Shown here: positions 41,562-50,381 of the stretch, one piece after another | Layout of the letters: each line of letters begins with the position of its first letter | Position numbering within the stretch: position 1 is the stretch's first letter | NCBI RefSeq assembly: GCF_023715205.1 | Contig: NZ_JAMBNR010000009.1 | Coordinates: 62,001-126,000 of the forward strand | DNA length: 64,000 nt | Reading direction: 5' to 3' | DNA from: Mesobacillus maritimus | Lineage (GTDB): Bacteria; Bacillota; Bacilli; Bacillales; Cytobacillaceae | Position numbers and translations under genes: made by a program | The notes under the pieces: generated by a model | The model's database searches: none | Seen by the model: only the letters and a program-made list of their open reading frames with translations | What the model was told of the DNA's origin: nothing

Positions 41562-43079
41562 ATGGATTTAGAGACATTATTATCATTTGACTGGGGTTTG
41601 ATGGCACCGGAATTCATCATTCTCATCGCTACCGTCATTTTAACGTTATTGGATTTGTTTTTACCAAAGAAAGTGGACCGAAAACTTCTAGGTTGGCTCG
41701 GGTTTGCGTCGGTGTTGCTCGCGATTGCGGCACTCACTGGATTGCTCGATAATCCGCTCGGTTCGATTTTACATGATACATTTAGACTTGATGCGTTTGC
41801 GAAAGCATTCAAGCTGTTATTGCTAGTTGGCTCTGCGCTTGTGTTGCTGCTTGCAATTGATTACGAGTCAAAAGAAGGTCTTACCGAGTACCGAGGGGAA
41901 TTTTACTATTTATTCCTAACAGGGTTGCTTGGCGCGATGATCATGAGTTCCAGTGGCGATTTGATCACATTGTTTGTTGGCCTTGAAACGTTATCGATTT
42001 CTTCCTATATTTTAGCTGGTTTGCGGAAGAAGAACCTGAAGTCGAATGAGTCAGCGATGAAGTATGTAATCAACGGAAGTATTTCCACGGCAATTACGTT
42101 GTTCGGGATGAGTTATTTGTACGGAATAACCGGTTCTACGAATTTGAAGGAAATGTCCGACATGTTGATGTCAATCTCTGATTCACAACATATTTATCTG
42201 CTCGGATTAGCGTTTTTCATGGTGTTTGTTGGCTTGTCTTTCAAACTAGCGTCCGTGCCATTCCATATGTGGGCACCAGATGTGTATGAAGGCGCCGCTA
42301 CACCAGTGACAGCTTTCTTGAGTGTGGTTTCGAAAATTGCCGGCTTTGTCATTTTAATCCGCGTGATGGTTTCGATCTTTGCATCGGTACCGATGGAAGA
42401 TGGGACAACTCCGATGTTGTTCGCTTTACAAGATTTCATTGGATTCCTCGCTGCGGTGACAATGATTTTAGGAAACGTGGTCGCGTTGAGGCAACGCAAT
42501 ATTAAGCGGATGTTCGCTTATTCCAGTATTGCCCATGCCGGTTATCTTTTAGTCGCCTTTACCGCTATGTCATATGTGATGTTTGATAGCATTTGGTTCT
42601 ACATGCTCGCTTATGTGTTTATGAACCTTGGGGCATTTGCAATCATTCAATTGGTGACGATGAAAACCGGTTCGGAAGATATTAGTGAGTTTGCTGGCTT
42701 GTATCGCCGCTCGCCAATTTTGGCTGTGACAATGGGTGTGTTCATTCTATCGCTCGCAGGAATCCCGGGTACGGCAGGTTTTATTGGGAAGCTTAATATT
42801 TTCCTTGGCGCGTTGATGGTGAATCCATCGCATTATGTGCTCGCATCGATCATGATTGGGGCGACCGTCATTTCTTACTTCTACTATTTTGGCATTCTAT
42901 CACAAGTCTTCTTCCGTCCAACAGCTACTGGGGAGGAGACAAAAGTGAAGGTACCAGTTGGCACAACGGTTGTCATTATTCTGTGTGCTGCTGCCACGAT
43001 TTTATTCGGAGTCATGCCACAATTGGCGTTTGATTTCTTGCAAACAAACTTCGAACAGTTTATTGATTTTATGGGATAA
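41562..43079 (+). CDS. nuoN: NADH-quinone oxidoreductase subunit N
   Basis: 505 aa antiporter-like subunit. Conserved GLETLSISSYILAG (pump Glu), FKLASVPFHMWAPDVYEGAATPVTAFLS and FAYSSIAHAGYLL. ATG at 41562 with GGAGGGTGA. Last gene of an 11-gene operon in which nuoE, nuoF and nuoG do not occur. Confidence 0.96.
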   Translation: MDLETLLSFDWGLMAPEFIILIATVILTLLDLFLPKKVDRKLLGWLGFASVLLAIAALTGLLDNPLGSILHDTFRLDAFAKAFKLLLLVGSALVLLLAIDYESKEGLTEYRGEFYYLFLTGLLGAMIMSSSGDLITLFVGLETLSISSYILAGLRKKNLKSNESAMKYVINGSISTAITLFGMSYLYGITGSTNLKEMSDMLMSISDSQHIYLLGLAFFMVFVGLSFKLASVPFHMWAPDVYEGAATPVTAFLSVVSKIAGFVILIRVMVSIFASVPMEDGTTPMLFALQDFIGFLAAVTMILGNVVALRQRNIKRMFAYSSIAHAGYLLVAFTAMSYVMFDSIWFYMLAYVFMNLGAFAIIQLVTMKTGSEDISEFAGLYRRSPILAVTMGVFILSLAGIPGTAGFIGKLNIFLGALMVNPSHYVLASIMIGATVISYFYYFGILSQVFFRPTATGEETKVKVPVGTTVVIILCAAATILFGVMPQLAFDFLQTNFEQFIDFMG

Positions 43080-43130
43080 CCACTCAGGTTGGGGGATTTG
43101 GGTGGAACGGTTAAATAAGGGGTTTTTAAC

Positions 43131-43165
43131 GAAAGCTGGCCTTGGGGGAGGTCAGCTTTCTATAT
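43131..43165 (+). terminator. Terminator of the nuo operon
   Basis: GAAAGCTGGCCT / AGGTCAGCTTTC around a short G-rich loop, followed by TATATTTTTA. Confidence 0.75.
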
Positions 43166-43359
43166 TTTTAATTGAAAAGGTGCTATTCTCTAAAAGGACG
43201 GGTTTTCTTTTGCAACTTGTCTCTGTATAGTAATATTTGACATGAGAAAAACATATTTTACGAGTGAAGGTTCTTTTAAGCAAAAAAAGTGAAACCTTCT
43301 GGTTCGAAATCCGTCTATATTAAAAGAGAACAAATATAGAAACAAAGGGGGTTGGATGA

Positions 43360-43596
43360 GTGATAACGGACTTTGGCACACAATCGCTACTCAGCATCGT
43401 TTCCCATCTGGCATTTATTGCCCTGGCCTGGTGGGCCTTGCAATCACTACATTTTGACAAACTACTACGTGCCAATCGTGTTTTCCAAGCTAGAGTCCTT
43501 TACATAATGCTCTCCATTGTAATCGGTTCATCGGTTAGTAATTTCTTCCTTGATTATTTACTATGGTCGCAACAGTTACCAACTTTATTTCAATAG
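43360..43596 (+). CDS. ywzB: DUF1146 family small membrane protein (YwzB)
   Basis: 78 aa with two hydrophobic segments (about 8-28 and 45-68) and the typical WWALQSLHFDKLLR between. Closely similar to remembered YwzB. GTG start at 43360, eight bases after AAAGGGGG; an overlapping ATG at 43356 is in another frame. Function unknown. It returns to the B. subtilis gene order (ywzB-ywmB-murAA) after the nuo insertion. Confidence 0.88.
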   Translation: MITDFGTQSLLSIVSHLAFIALAWWALQSLHFDKLLRANRVFQARVLYIMLSIVIGSSVSNFFLDYLLWSQQLPTLFQ

Positions 43597-43899
43597 TTAC
43601 AAACAGGTAAAATGGTAAAAATTTAGGTATTAATACATGTTTTCAAATTAAGTATTATTGAGTAAGATTATCTGTGGACTGATTTTTTATTGTGAAGACT
43701 TTCATAAAGTATTTTAGCAACGTATGATCACGTTTTACCATATAATGAACAATAAAAAAGCAGTGGTTCGTTCTTCTTGATTCTTTAGTGAACACCTGGA
43801 CATGTTGTTTATACAATAATTGTCAAAAAGTGACGAGAATTTTTTAGTATGCTCCTCCTTAAGCTGGTAAGAATGGTAGTAAGGGGAGGGGACGTAAAA

Positions 43900-44625
43900 A
43901 TGAAAAAATGGTCCTTTTATTTATCAATTATTGGCATAATCGGTTTTATAATGTTTCAGGTAGGGAATAAGACAATCGTCGCGAACGAAAGCAATCAAGA
44001 TTTAACGAAACTGGTTTCGGTCTTAGAGGACGAACATATTTTAATCAATGAGTGGTCTTTGTATTCACGAGAAATGATGGAAAGTCAAAAAGTGGACCAT
44101 TATGTGACACAGTTGAAAGACAAGTTTTCCGACTGGTCATGGAGTCATTCGGTTGAAGAGAATCAAGAAACCATCACTGGAACCTCGATTTCGTCTGATT
44201 ATATAGAAGAAATTAAAATCGTGGCTCACGGACCCATGCAAACGTATGTGATGTATGAGGTAAAAGGAAAGAATTGGAGTACTCATGCAGAGGATTTCAT
44301 TGCGAAATCCTGGCCGGAACAGGTACGTACAATTTTTCATGCAGAGCCGCAAACTTTTTCTTGTATAAAGGGCGAGTTCGGTGATAAGATTGATGAGGCT
44401 TTGCCGGTTTATATGAGTGGGCTTTTAGAGGCTTTTGATGCGGAGGAAATCGAAGCATTAGAAGAGGAGAATTTTGTTTCAACATCAGCCTATTCACCAT
44501 TATTTACAGAAACCATTAGCGAAGATCATGAAATGAATTTACAGCTTGGACTTAGAAAACCAGATGGAATGGGCGGAAATACTACCCTCGTAGTTGGCAC
44601 ACCCATCATAACGATTGAATATTAA
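43900..44625 (+). CDS. ywmB: YwmB family protein (TATA-box-binding-protein-like fold)
   Basis: 241 aa with an N-terminal signal or membrane segment (about 5-25), so likely exported or membrane-anchored. The body (about 40-240) resembles the YwmB family, named for its structural likeness to TBP; activity is unknown. ATG at 43900 after AAGGGGAGGGGAC. The 303-bp gap upstream (43597-43899) contains a TATAAT at 43741 and a TTGTCA at 43820, neither with a good partner. Directly upstream of murA as in B. subtilis. Confidence 0.82.
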   Translation: MKKWSFYLSIIGIIGFIMFQVGNKTIVANESNQDLTKLVSVLEDEHILINEWSLYSREMMESQKVDHYVTQLKDKFSDWSWSHSVEENQETITGTSISSDYIEEIKIVAHGPMQTYVMYEVKGKNWSTHAEDFIAKSWPEQVRTIFHAEPQTFSCIKGEFGDKIDEALPVYMSGLLEAFDAEEIEALEEENFVSTSAYSPLFTETISEDHEMNLQLGLRKPDGMGGNTTLVVGTPIITIEY

Positions 44626-44657
44626 TATAGAGAAATTGGACGCGGAGGGGAATACAT

Positions 44658-45968
44658 TTGGAAAAAATCATCGTCCGCGGCGGAAAAAGGCTAAGCGGCA
44701 CAGTTAAAGTAGAGGGAGCTAAAAATGCCGTACTGCCCGTTATCGCTGCAACCTTATTAGCAAGTGATGGAAAAAGTATTATTCGTGATGTGCCAACTCT
44801 CTCCGATGTATACACAATCAACCAGGTACTACGCTCTTTAAACGCCGAAGTGGAGTTTAAAAATAATACAATTGTTGTCGATGCATCTCGAGAGTTGAAA
44901 ATTGAGGCACCGTTTGAATATGTACGTAAAATGCGTGCTTCTGTTTTAGTTATGGGATCCTTGCTAGCTCGTAATGGTCGTGCTCGTGTAGCACTGCCTG
45001 GTGGCTGCGCAATTGGTTCTCGTCCAATCGATCAGCACTTAAAAGGCTTTGAAGCGATGGGTGCAAAAGTGAAGGTTGGAAATGGATTTATTGAAGCTGA
45101 AGCACCAGAAGGTCTTCATGGCGCAAAAATCTATTTAGACTTCCCAAGTGTGGGCGCAACTGAAAACATCATGATGGCTGCTGTGCTTGCAGATGGCCTA
45201 ACTATCATTGAAAATGTCGCAAAAGAACCAGAAATTGTTGACCTTGCAAACTTCCTAAACAAAATGGGAGCAAAAGTAAAAGGTGCTGGAACAGGTACGA
45301 TTCGAATTGAAGGTGTGAAGCAACTATTTGGTGCAGATCACAACATCATTCCAGACCGTATCGAAGCTGGTACATTCATGGTAGCAGCGGCGATCACAGG
45401 CGGAAACGTGCTTGTGAAGGGCGCCGTTCCTGAACATCTTTCTTCCTTAGTTGCAAAAATGGAAGAAATGGGCATTATAATTGAAGAAGAAGATGAAGGT
45501 ATTCGTGTCATTGGGCCAGAGAAGTTGAAGGCGGTTGATATTAAAACTATGCCTCACCCTGGATTCCCAACGGATATGCAATCTCAAATGATGGCGCTAT
45601 TGCTTCGTGCACAAGGCACAAGTATGATTACGGAGACTGTGTTCGAAAACCGTTTCATGCATGTGGAAGAATTCCGTCGCATGAATGCACATATCAAGAT
45701 TGATGGTCGTTCGGTCATCATGAATGGTCCATCCGATCTTCAAGGTGCGGAAGTTTCTGCAACCGATTTGCGTGCAGCTGCCGCTCTAATTTTAACAGGA
45801 TTAGTTGCTGATGGCGTCACACGTGTAACGGAACTAAAGCATTTAGACCGTGGTTATGTGGACTTCCACAAGAAATTAGCTGGCCTTGGTGCTGACATTG
45901 AACGTGTAAATGAACTTGAGGAAACAGAAGAAGAAGTTCAAACTTATGTTTCCGACATGAATGCATAA
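44658..45968 (+). CDS. murA: UDP-N-acetylglucosamine 1-carboxyvinyltransferase (main isozyme, MurAA)
   Basis: 436 aa, first committed step of peptidoglycan synthesis. Catalytic C117 in [20 protein letters not shown]22/N23 in GAKNAV. TTG start at 44658 with GGAGGGG. By position (ywmB-murA-spoIID) this is the orthologue of the essential B. subtilis murAA. It has an acidic C-terminal tail ([16 protein letters not shown]) absent from the isozyme at 3051. Confidence 0.95.
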   Translation: MEKIIVRGGKRLSGTVKVEGAKNAVLPVIAATLLASDGKSIIRDVPTLSDVYTINQVLRSLNAEVEFKNNTIVVDASRELKIEAPFEYVRKMRASVLVMGSLLARNGRARVALPGGCAIGSRPIDQHLKGFEAMGAKVKVGNGFIEAEAPEGLHGAKIYLDFPSVGATENIMMAAVLADGLTIIENVAKEPEIVDLANFLNKMGAKVKGAGTGTIRIEGVKQLFGADHNIIPDRIEAGTFMVAAAITGGNVLVKGAVPEHLSSLVAKMEEMGIIIEEEDEGIRVIGPEKLKAVDIKTMPHPGFPTDMQSQMMALLLRAQGTSMITETVFENRFMHVEEFRRMNAHIKIDGRSVIMNGPSDLQGAEVSATDLRAAAALILTGLVADGVTRVTELKHLDRGYVDFHKKLAGLGADIERVNELEETEEEVQTYVSDMNA

Positions 45969-45981
45969 TAGAACGATCCCC

Positions 45982-46032
45982 AAAAAACCGGAGGATGATG
46001 CTGCTTTGTCAGCGTGATTCTGCGGTTTTTTG
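45982..46032 (+). terminator. Terminator of murA
   Basis: AAAAAACCG (45982-45990) / CGGTTTTTT (46023-46031) enclosing a second GCTG/CAGC stem. The A-rich/U-rich ends make it look bidirectional. The rest of the gap to spoIID (46033-46230) shows no gene. Confidence 0.75.
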
Positions 46033-46230
46033 CTGTTTATGCTGGTAAAATTAGGTTTAGCACTCTTAAGTTGAATTTTTACATACATATGGGAAGTTTT
46101 AATAAAACATGCACAAAAAATAGGAATAGAACCAAATTGTAAAAAAATTAGGGCGTTTCTACTAGTTTCTTATGAGAATAAATGGAGCGGTTTTAGGATT
46201 TTAACAACAACTTTTTAAAATAAATGACTT

Positions 46231-46260
46231 GTCATAAATGCTTGTCCTCCACCATAAGAT
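46231..46260 (+). promoter_or_regulatory. Candidate sigma-E promoter of spoIID
   Basis: GTCATAA (46231-46237), 15-nt spacer, CATAAGAT (46253-46260), against the sigma-E consensus KMATATT and CATACAMT. spoIID is a sigma-E gene in B. subtilis. Start codon is 54 bp downstream. Confidence 0.6.
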
Positions 46261-46313
46261 TGAATGAAGACGGTGCAACTCCGTTCTAAATTTAATAAGC
46301 TGGAGGCCATACA

Positions 46314-47345
46314 ATGAAAAAAATCAACCCAATCTTCGTTCTAGCAGCTCTTCTATTTACTGTGATCCTCCTAATTCCTACGATGCTCGTTCTGCCTTTT
46401 AGTGGAGAAAAGGCGACCGGAGAATTGAGTGAAGAGGTGAAACAACAAACAGAAAAAGAGGCGAAAAGTGAACCGTCTGCCGACTCTGCTGTTGAAGTAG
46501 CTGTGTTGCGGACAGCTCAGTCTCAAGTTGAAAATGTGCCACTCAATGAATACTTAATCGGAGTCGTTGCCGCGGAAATGCCGGCAGAGTTTGAATTGGA
46601 GGCCTTGAAAGCTCAGGCATTAACAGCAAGGACTTATTATGTAAAACAAATGATGGGAACCGAAAACAGTGGTCTACCGGATGGCGCCCATGTTACTGAC
46701 ACCGTTGCCCATCAAGTGTATAAAAATAAGCAAGAATTGAAGCGACAATGGGGCTCGGAATTTAACCAGAAATATGCCAAAGTCAAAGAAGCAGTCGAGT
46801 CCACAGACGGTCAAATTTTAACTTATGAAGGGGAGCCTATCACAGCAACGTTCTTCTCTACGAGCAATGGGTTCACAGAAAACTCCGAGGACTACTGGGC
46901 CAACACGTTCCCTTATTTAAGAAGCGTGGAAAGTCCATGGGATAAAGCCTCACCGAAGTATATCGAACAAAAAGTCATTCCAATTCGTGAATTTGAAAAC
47001 AAGTTAGGCATTCAGTTAACCGATCGTACGAACATCGGCAAAGTGACCGATCGGACGGCTGGTAATCGTGTCGCCAAGGTCGAAGTCGGCGGCAAAGTGC
47101 TGAGCGGGAAAGAAGTCCGCGAGCAACTGGGCTTAAATTCGAGTGATTTTAAATGGTATGCCAAAGGTGACAATATCATCGTTGAAACCGTCGGCTATGG
47201 CCATGGAGTCGGCATGAGCCAATACGGGGCAAACGGCATGGCCGCGGAAGGCAAGAACTATAAAGATATCGTCCAGCACTATTATCAAGGCGTGGAAATC
47301 GCTTCAGGTGAGAGTGAATTGACGAAAGTGATGGCAAAGAAATAG
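46314..47345 (+). CDS. spoIID: Stage II sporulation protein D (SpoIID)
   Basis: 343 aa. An N-terminal membrane anchor (about 7-28) is followed by the SpoIID lytic transglycosylase domain that cuts septal peptidoglycan during engulfment, working with SpoIIM and SpoIIP. Catalytic glutamate E88 in VVAAEMPAEFELEALKAQALTARTY. The C-terminal GYGHGVGMSQYGANGMA is diagnostic. ATG at 46314. Confidence 0.95.
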   Translation: MKKINPIFVLAALLFTVILLIPTMLVLPFSGEKATGELSEEVKQQTEKEAKSEPSADSAVEVAVLRTAQSQVENVPLNEYLIGVVAAEMPAEFELEALKAQALTARTYYVKQMMGTENSGLPDGAHVTDTVAHQVYKNKQELKRQWGSEFNQKYAKVKEAVESTDGQILTYEGEPITATFFSTSNGFTENSEDYWANTFPYLRSVESPWDKASPKYIEQKVIPIREFENKLGIQLTDRTNIGKVTDRTAGNRVAKVEVGGKVLSGKEVREQLGLNSSDFKWYAKGDNIIVETVGYGHGVGMSQYGANGMAAEGKNYKDIVQHYYQGVEIASGESELTKVMAKK

Positions 47346-47355
47346 GGAGAGTAGG

Positions 47356-47392
47356 AACCAGGGCGTGCGGTGTTTAGGGGCTCTGGTTTTTT
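47356..47392 (+). terminator. Terminator of spoIID
   Basis: AACCAGGGC / GGCTCTGGTT stem followed by TTTTTTC. Confidence 0.8.
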
Positions 47393-47473
47393 CTTGTTGT
47401 GGTGATTTGATTAGTTCATAAATGCGGTAAAGTGGTCTAACCTTGTTTCAACCACTGGAGCACTATTGCCACG

Positions 47474-48472
47474 TTACTTTTTATGCAAACGGTGATAGCG
47501 TGTTTCGAGCTGGTCCAGGAAATCAGTTGGGCGATGGTAGATTCGGCCTTTATTCGAGCCCGTGCTTGGGAGATTCAAGAGTCTTAGAAGCTTATTTGCC
47601 GTATTAACGGAGTCAATCCCTAAATATTGTCGAAACTCTCTGTTGGTCATCGTCGTTTTATGAAAAAGAAAATAATCAAGGATGGCATCATGATATGTCT
47701 CGTTAGAATGGTATAAACAGTGTGGGCAAACCCAAACTCGATCGATTCTCATCATCCGGTACGAGAAACACTTGGGGCATCGAATACCAGGGATAATCTC
47801 TTGTGGGGAAAGGCCGTATGATTTGTGAACTTCAGGAAAGAGAGGCGTATCGTCTTCTAGTAATAACCTAGAGGCTTTTTTAAGGGACCTTTCTGTCAGA
47901 TGGTCTTTCGTATAACTGCTAGTAAGATCTAAAAGCTTATTTTTAAGATTCTCTACTTTGCAGACTTTCTTAAGAATGCTAGGGTCATCGGTTCGAATAA
48001 TGGCGGATGGGTTGCTAAGTACGACAAGCGGAATTAAGGGGATCGTTGGGAGGCGGTGACTCTCAAGCCAATCTTGTAGCTGCTCCTTATGACGGTTCAC
48101 CTGCACAATCGGGTTTTTATAGCCTTTTCGACCGTAAAAAGACTCCTGGCTGAATTGCTCCTCTGTAAAATACAGTTCGCCGCCTATATTTTTCGTTTCA
48201 AGAATGAGAATATATTTACGTGAAAGTATGGGAGTGTCCATTTGGAAGTGGTGTTGTTCATGGGGAAGGCGTAAACCACCAAATATATGATGTTTTTTGT
48301 CATCCAGGAAGTTTAAATGGTATTCAGTCGCCTTTTCACCACGATAACCCGACATAAAACTGCGGAGATCTCGTTCAATAAGCGGGATTTTTGGATGGTT
48401 GGAGGGCAATCTGGGGATGAGCGCTTGACTAAAATGAACATTTAGAGGAATTGGACGAGGTTTTATATACAA
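47474..48472 (-). CDS. NERD-domain protein with C-terminal zinc ribbon
   Basis: 332 aa. An N-terminal NERD (nuclease-related) domain is suggested by SGYRGEKATEYHLNFL, ILSRKYILILETKNIGGELYF (the E-x-K of a restriction-endonuclease-like fold) and NPIVQVNRHKEQLQDWL. Residues about 235-260 carry a CPKC...CPHC zinc ribbon, followed by a winged-helix-like end. Nuclease activity is inferred from the fold only. TTG start with AAGGAGGACTC upstream. One of two minus-strand genes inserted between spoIID and spoIIQ compared with B. subtilis; accessory in nature. Confidence 0.85.
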   Translation of the reverse strand: MYIKPRPIPLNVHFSQALIPRLPSNHPKIPLIERDLRSFMSGYRGEKATEYHLNFLDDKKHHIFGGLRLPHEQHHFQMDTPILSRKYILILETKNIGGELYFTEEQFSQESFYGRKGYKNPIVQVNRHKEQLQDWLESHRLPTIPLIPLVVLSNPSAIIRTDDPSILKKVCKVENLKNKLLDLTSSYTKDHLTERSLKKASRLLLEDDTPLFPEVHKSYGLSPQEIIPGIRCPKCFSYRMMRIDRVWVCPHCLYHSNETYHDAILDYFLFHKTTMTNREFRQYLGIDSVNTANKLLRLLNLPSTGSNKGRIYHRPTDFLDQLETRYHRLHKK

Positions 48473-48540
48473 AATGAGTCCTCCTTATTAAGTTTGATTT
48501 AATCATAAGGCATTCAGGAGGGCTTTCCTAGTGAAGAATG

Positions 48541-48771
48541 TGTGACAGTGTGATTATATTCGCCGTTAGCGACGATTTATTCGCCGTTAAGGGACGGATA
48601 TTCTCCGTAGAGAGAATACCCAACCAATTTTATTCGCTCTAGGAAGAGTATTTACAAGGTTTATTCGCTCTAGAGCGAGTACTATTCACCCTAGGGCGAA
48701 TACCTAACTACAAGGTTTATTCACCGTACAATGAAGATCTACAAGTTTATTCACCGCACAACGAATAAACC
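48541..48771 (+). repeat. Array of ~20-bp palindromic modules (TATTCGCYSTAGRGCGAATA type)
   Basis: About nine modules, each opening TTATTC(G/A)CC or TTATTCGCTC, with variable 5-15 bp connectors. Best palindrome: TATTCGCTCTAGAGCGAgTA near 48662; others are TATTCTCCGTAGAGAGAATA (48599) and TATTCACCCTAGGGCGAATA (48684). The array fills the gap between the NERD and VanZ-like genes and runs into the latter's last codons. A related array lies at 57085. Confidence 0.8.
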
Positions 48772-49176
48772 CTCAAACTTCCGCAACCAATCCCCAAGCC
48801 GCTTAAACTTTCCACTAAAATAAGCGTGGTGCATGAAATGGGAGACGACTAATACACCAATCGTATCTTTGACGAAGTCGATCACTGTGGCTGATCGCGC
48901 GGGTACAAACGATTGGTGAATCTCATCGACAAGCCCCCATAAAATCGCCACGCCCATAAACACAAAGCTCATCACTGGGCGGAATCCTCCAAACGTCAAA
49001 CCTGCTAGAAACAATAATAGATACAATAGACCAAACTCGACGAGGTGCAGCGATTCTTTTATAAACGCATCGATTCCCTCAGCTGGCAATGCGACAACCG
49101 CATCGGATGGCATGCTGGATAATAGCCAAATTAACCCCATATAGAGGGCGGGCAAAACTCTTATAACGTACTTCAT
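48751..49176 (-). CDS. VanZ-like family membrane protein
   Basis: 141 aa, four hydrophobic segments. Family features are the ESLHLVEFGLLYLLL helix and the DEIHQSFVPARSATVIDFVKDTIGV motif with conserved D, H, R and D residues. VanZ itself gives low-level teicoplanin resistance; relatives of this size are widespread and mostly uncharacterised. ATG at 49176 with GGAGGTCCAAC upstream. The last codons (GLFVVR) are read from the repeat array at 48541, so the C-terminus appears to have been altered by the repeat. Confidence 0.8.
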   Translation of the reverse strand: MKYVIRVLPALYMGLIWLLSSMPSDAVVALPAEGIDAFIKESLHLVEFGLLYLLLFLAGLTFGGFRPVMSFVFMGVAILWGLVDEIHQSFVPARSATVIDFVKDTIGVLVVSHFMHHAYFSGKFKRLGDWLRKFEGLFVVR

Positions 49177-49209
49177 GTTGGACCTCCAAAAAATATTTTT
49201 AACAAAGAT

Positions 49210-49239
49210 GCATAATCTTGAGAGCTTTGTCGAAAAATA
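49210..49239 (+). promoter_or_regulatory. Candidate sigma-F promoter of spoIIQ
   Basis: GCATA (49210-49214), 16-nt spacer, CGAAAAATA (49231-49239), which matches the -10 consensus GGNAAHATR at 8 of 9 positions. spoIIQ is a sigma-F gene. Confidence 0.6.
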
Positions 49240-49313
49240 AGCAGTAAAAAAATTTTCAACTCTATGTATATATTTTTTCGCATCTGTTCAGAATGATTGC
49301 TGAGGTGATGAAA

Positions 49314-50267
49314 ATGAGAGAGGAAAAATCTTCTCAAGAAAAGAGCTTTAAACGCTTTTTCAAGAAGCGGTGGATGTACCCAGCAGTTTATTTAGCAAGT
49401 GCCGCAATCATACTAACAGGTGTACTTTACTTCCAAAATAGCGGTGAGCAAGGTGTTGACGAAATCGATCAAGCAACTGATAGTCAAAAGCAGTTCAGCG
49501 ATGAACCTGCGATCGAAGTCAATAGTGCCTTAGAAAACTTTACAATGCCAGTGAAAGATGTCGACAATGCCGTTGTAAAAATGCAATTCTATGACAACGA
49601 AAGCGACAAAGCGGATCAAGAAGCTGCACTTGTGGTCTACAATAACCAGTACCATCCGAACACAGGAATCGACATTGCTTCCAAAGATGGCAAGGAATTC
49701 GATGTCCTAGCATCATTGAGCGGGGAAGTCACAATGGTTAAAGAAGATGCACTGCTAGGTAATGTGATTGAAATCGAACACGACAATGGAATTGTAACAC
49801 AGTATCAATCAATTAAAAATATGCAAGTCAAAGCGGGCGACATGGTGAAACAAGGAGATGCAATTGCTACAGCTGGTACAAGCCAGTTCAATGAAAAAGC
49901 AGGCATTCACGTACACTTTGAAATCCGTAAAGACGGAACGCCGGTAAACCCACTTGATTATTTGGATAAGCCACTAAGTGAATTAAAAGAAGCAGAAATG
50001 GATTCTGAAGGCGATGCTGGCAAGAGTGAAGCTGGCGAAGGTGCCAACATGGAAGAAGATACATCAACTGAATCTAGTACTACTGAGGAAGGTACTACTA
50101 CGGAAGAAGGATCTCCTACAAATGAAGATGCTTCAACCGAAGAAGGAACTGACACTGAAGAGGACGCTCCAGCTGAAGAAGGAACTGACGCTGAAGAAGA
50201 AACTCCAGCTGAAGGTGGAACTGACTCAGAAGAAGATGCGAACGCTGAACAATCTAGTAACTCTTAA
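49314..50267 (+). CDS. spoIIQ: Stage II sporulation protein Q (SpoIIQ)
   Basis: 317 aa, forespore membrane protein whose LytM-like domain pairs with SpoIIIAH across the septum during engulfment. Membrane segment about 22-41 and LytM domain about 105-215. The first zinc motif is degenerate (N116-T-G-I-D120 in place of H-x-G-x-D), while HVH (199-201) is kept, so peptidase activity is unlikely, as in B. subtilis. The last ~90 residues are an acidic repetitive tail rich in TEEGT/TEE units. ATG at 49314 after GAGGTGATG. Confidence 0.94.
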   Translation: MREEKSSQEKSFKRFFKKRWMYPAVYLASAAIILTGVLYFQNSGEQGVDEIDQATDSQKQFSDEPAIEVNSALENFTMPVKDVDNAVVKMQFYDNESDKADQEAALVVYNNQYHPNTGIDIASKDGKEFDVLASLSGEVTMVKEDALLGNVIEIEHDNGIVTQYQSIKNMQVKAGDMVKQGDAIATAGTSQFNEKAGIHVHFEIRKDGTPVNPLDYLDKPLSELKEAEMDSEGDAGKSEAGEGANMEEDTSTESSTTEEGTTTEEGSPTNEDASTEEGTDTEEDAPAEEGTDAEEETPAEGGTDSEEDANAEQSSNS

Positions 50268-50281
50268 TCCACAAAACGAAG

Positions 50282-50313
50282 AAGCTCACCATTTTAAATG
50301 GTGGGCTTTTTTC
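50282..50313 (+). terminator. Terminator of spoIIQ
   Basis: AGCTCACCATT-TTA-AATGGTGGGCT followed by TTTTTT. Confidence 0.9.
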
Positions 50314-50381
50314 TATGAAAAGGACGGTTGCGTTCTTCTGTGTTGCCTATGGTAGAATAAAACATGGAGGGAGGAATCGCA

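Noticed and set aside
48541-48771. CRISPR-like palindromic repeats
   Set aside because: The palindromes are about 20 bp, vary in sequence, and connectors are of uneven length and partly shared; no cas genes nearby.
49655-49675. Active metallopeptidase site in SpoIIQ
   Set aside because: A histidine is present two residues before the motif, but the H-x-G-x-D position itself is Asn, as degenerate as in B. subtilis, so catalysis is not claimed.
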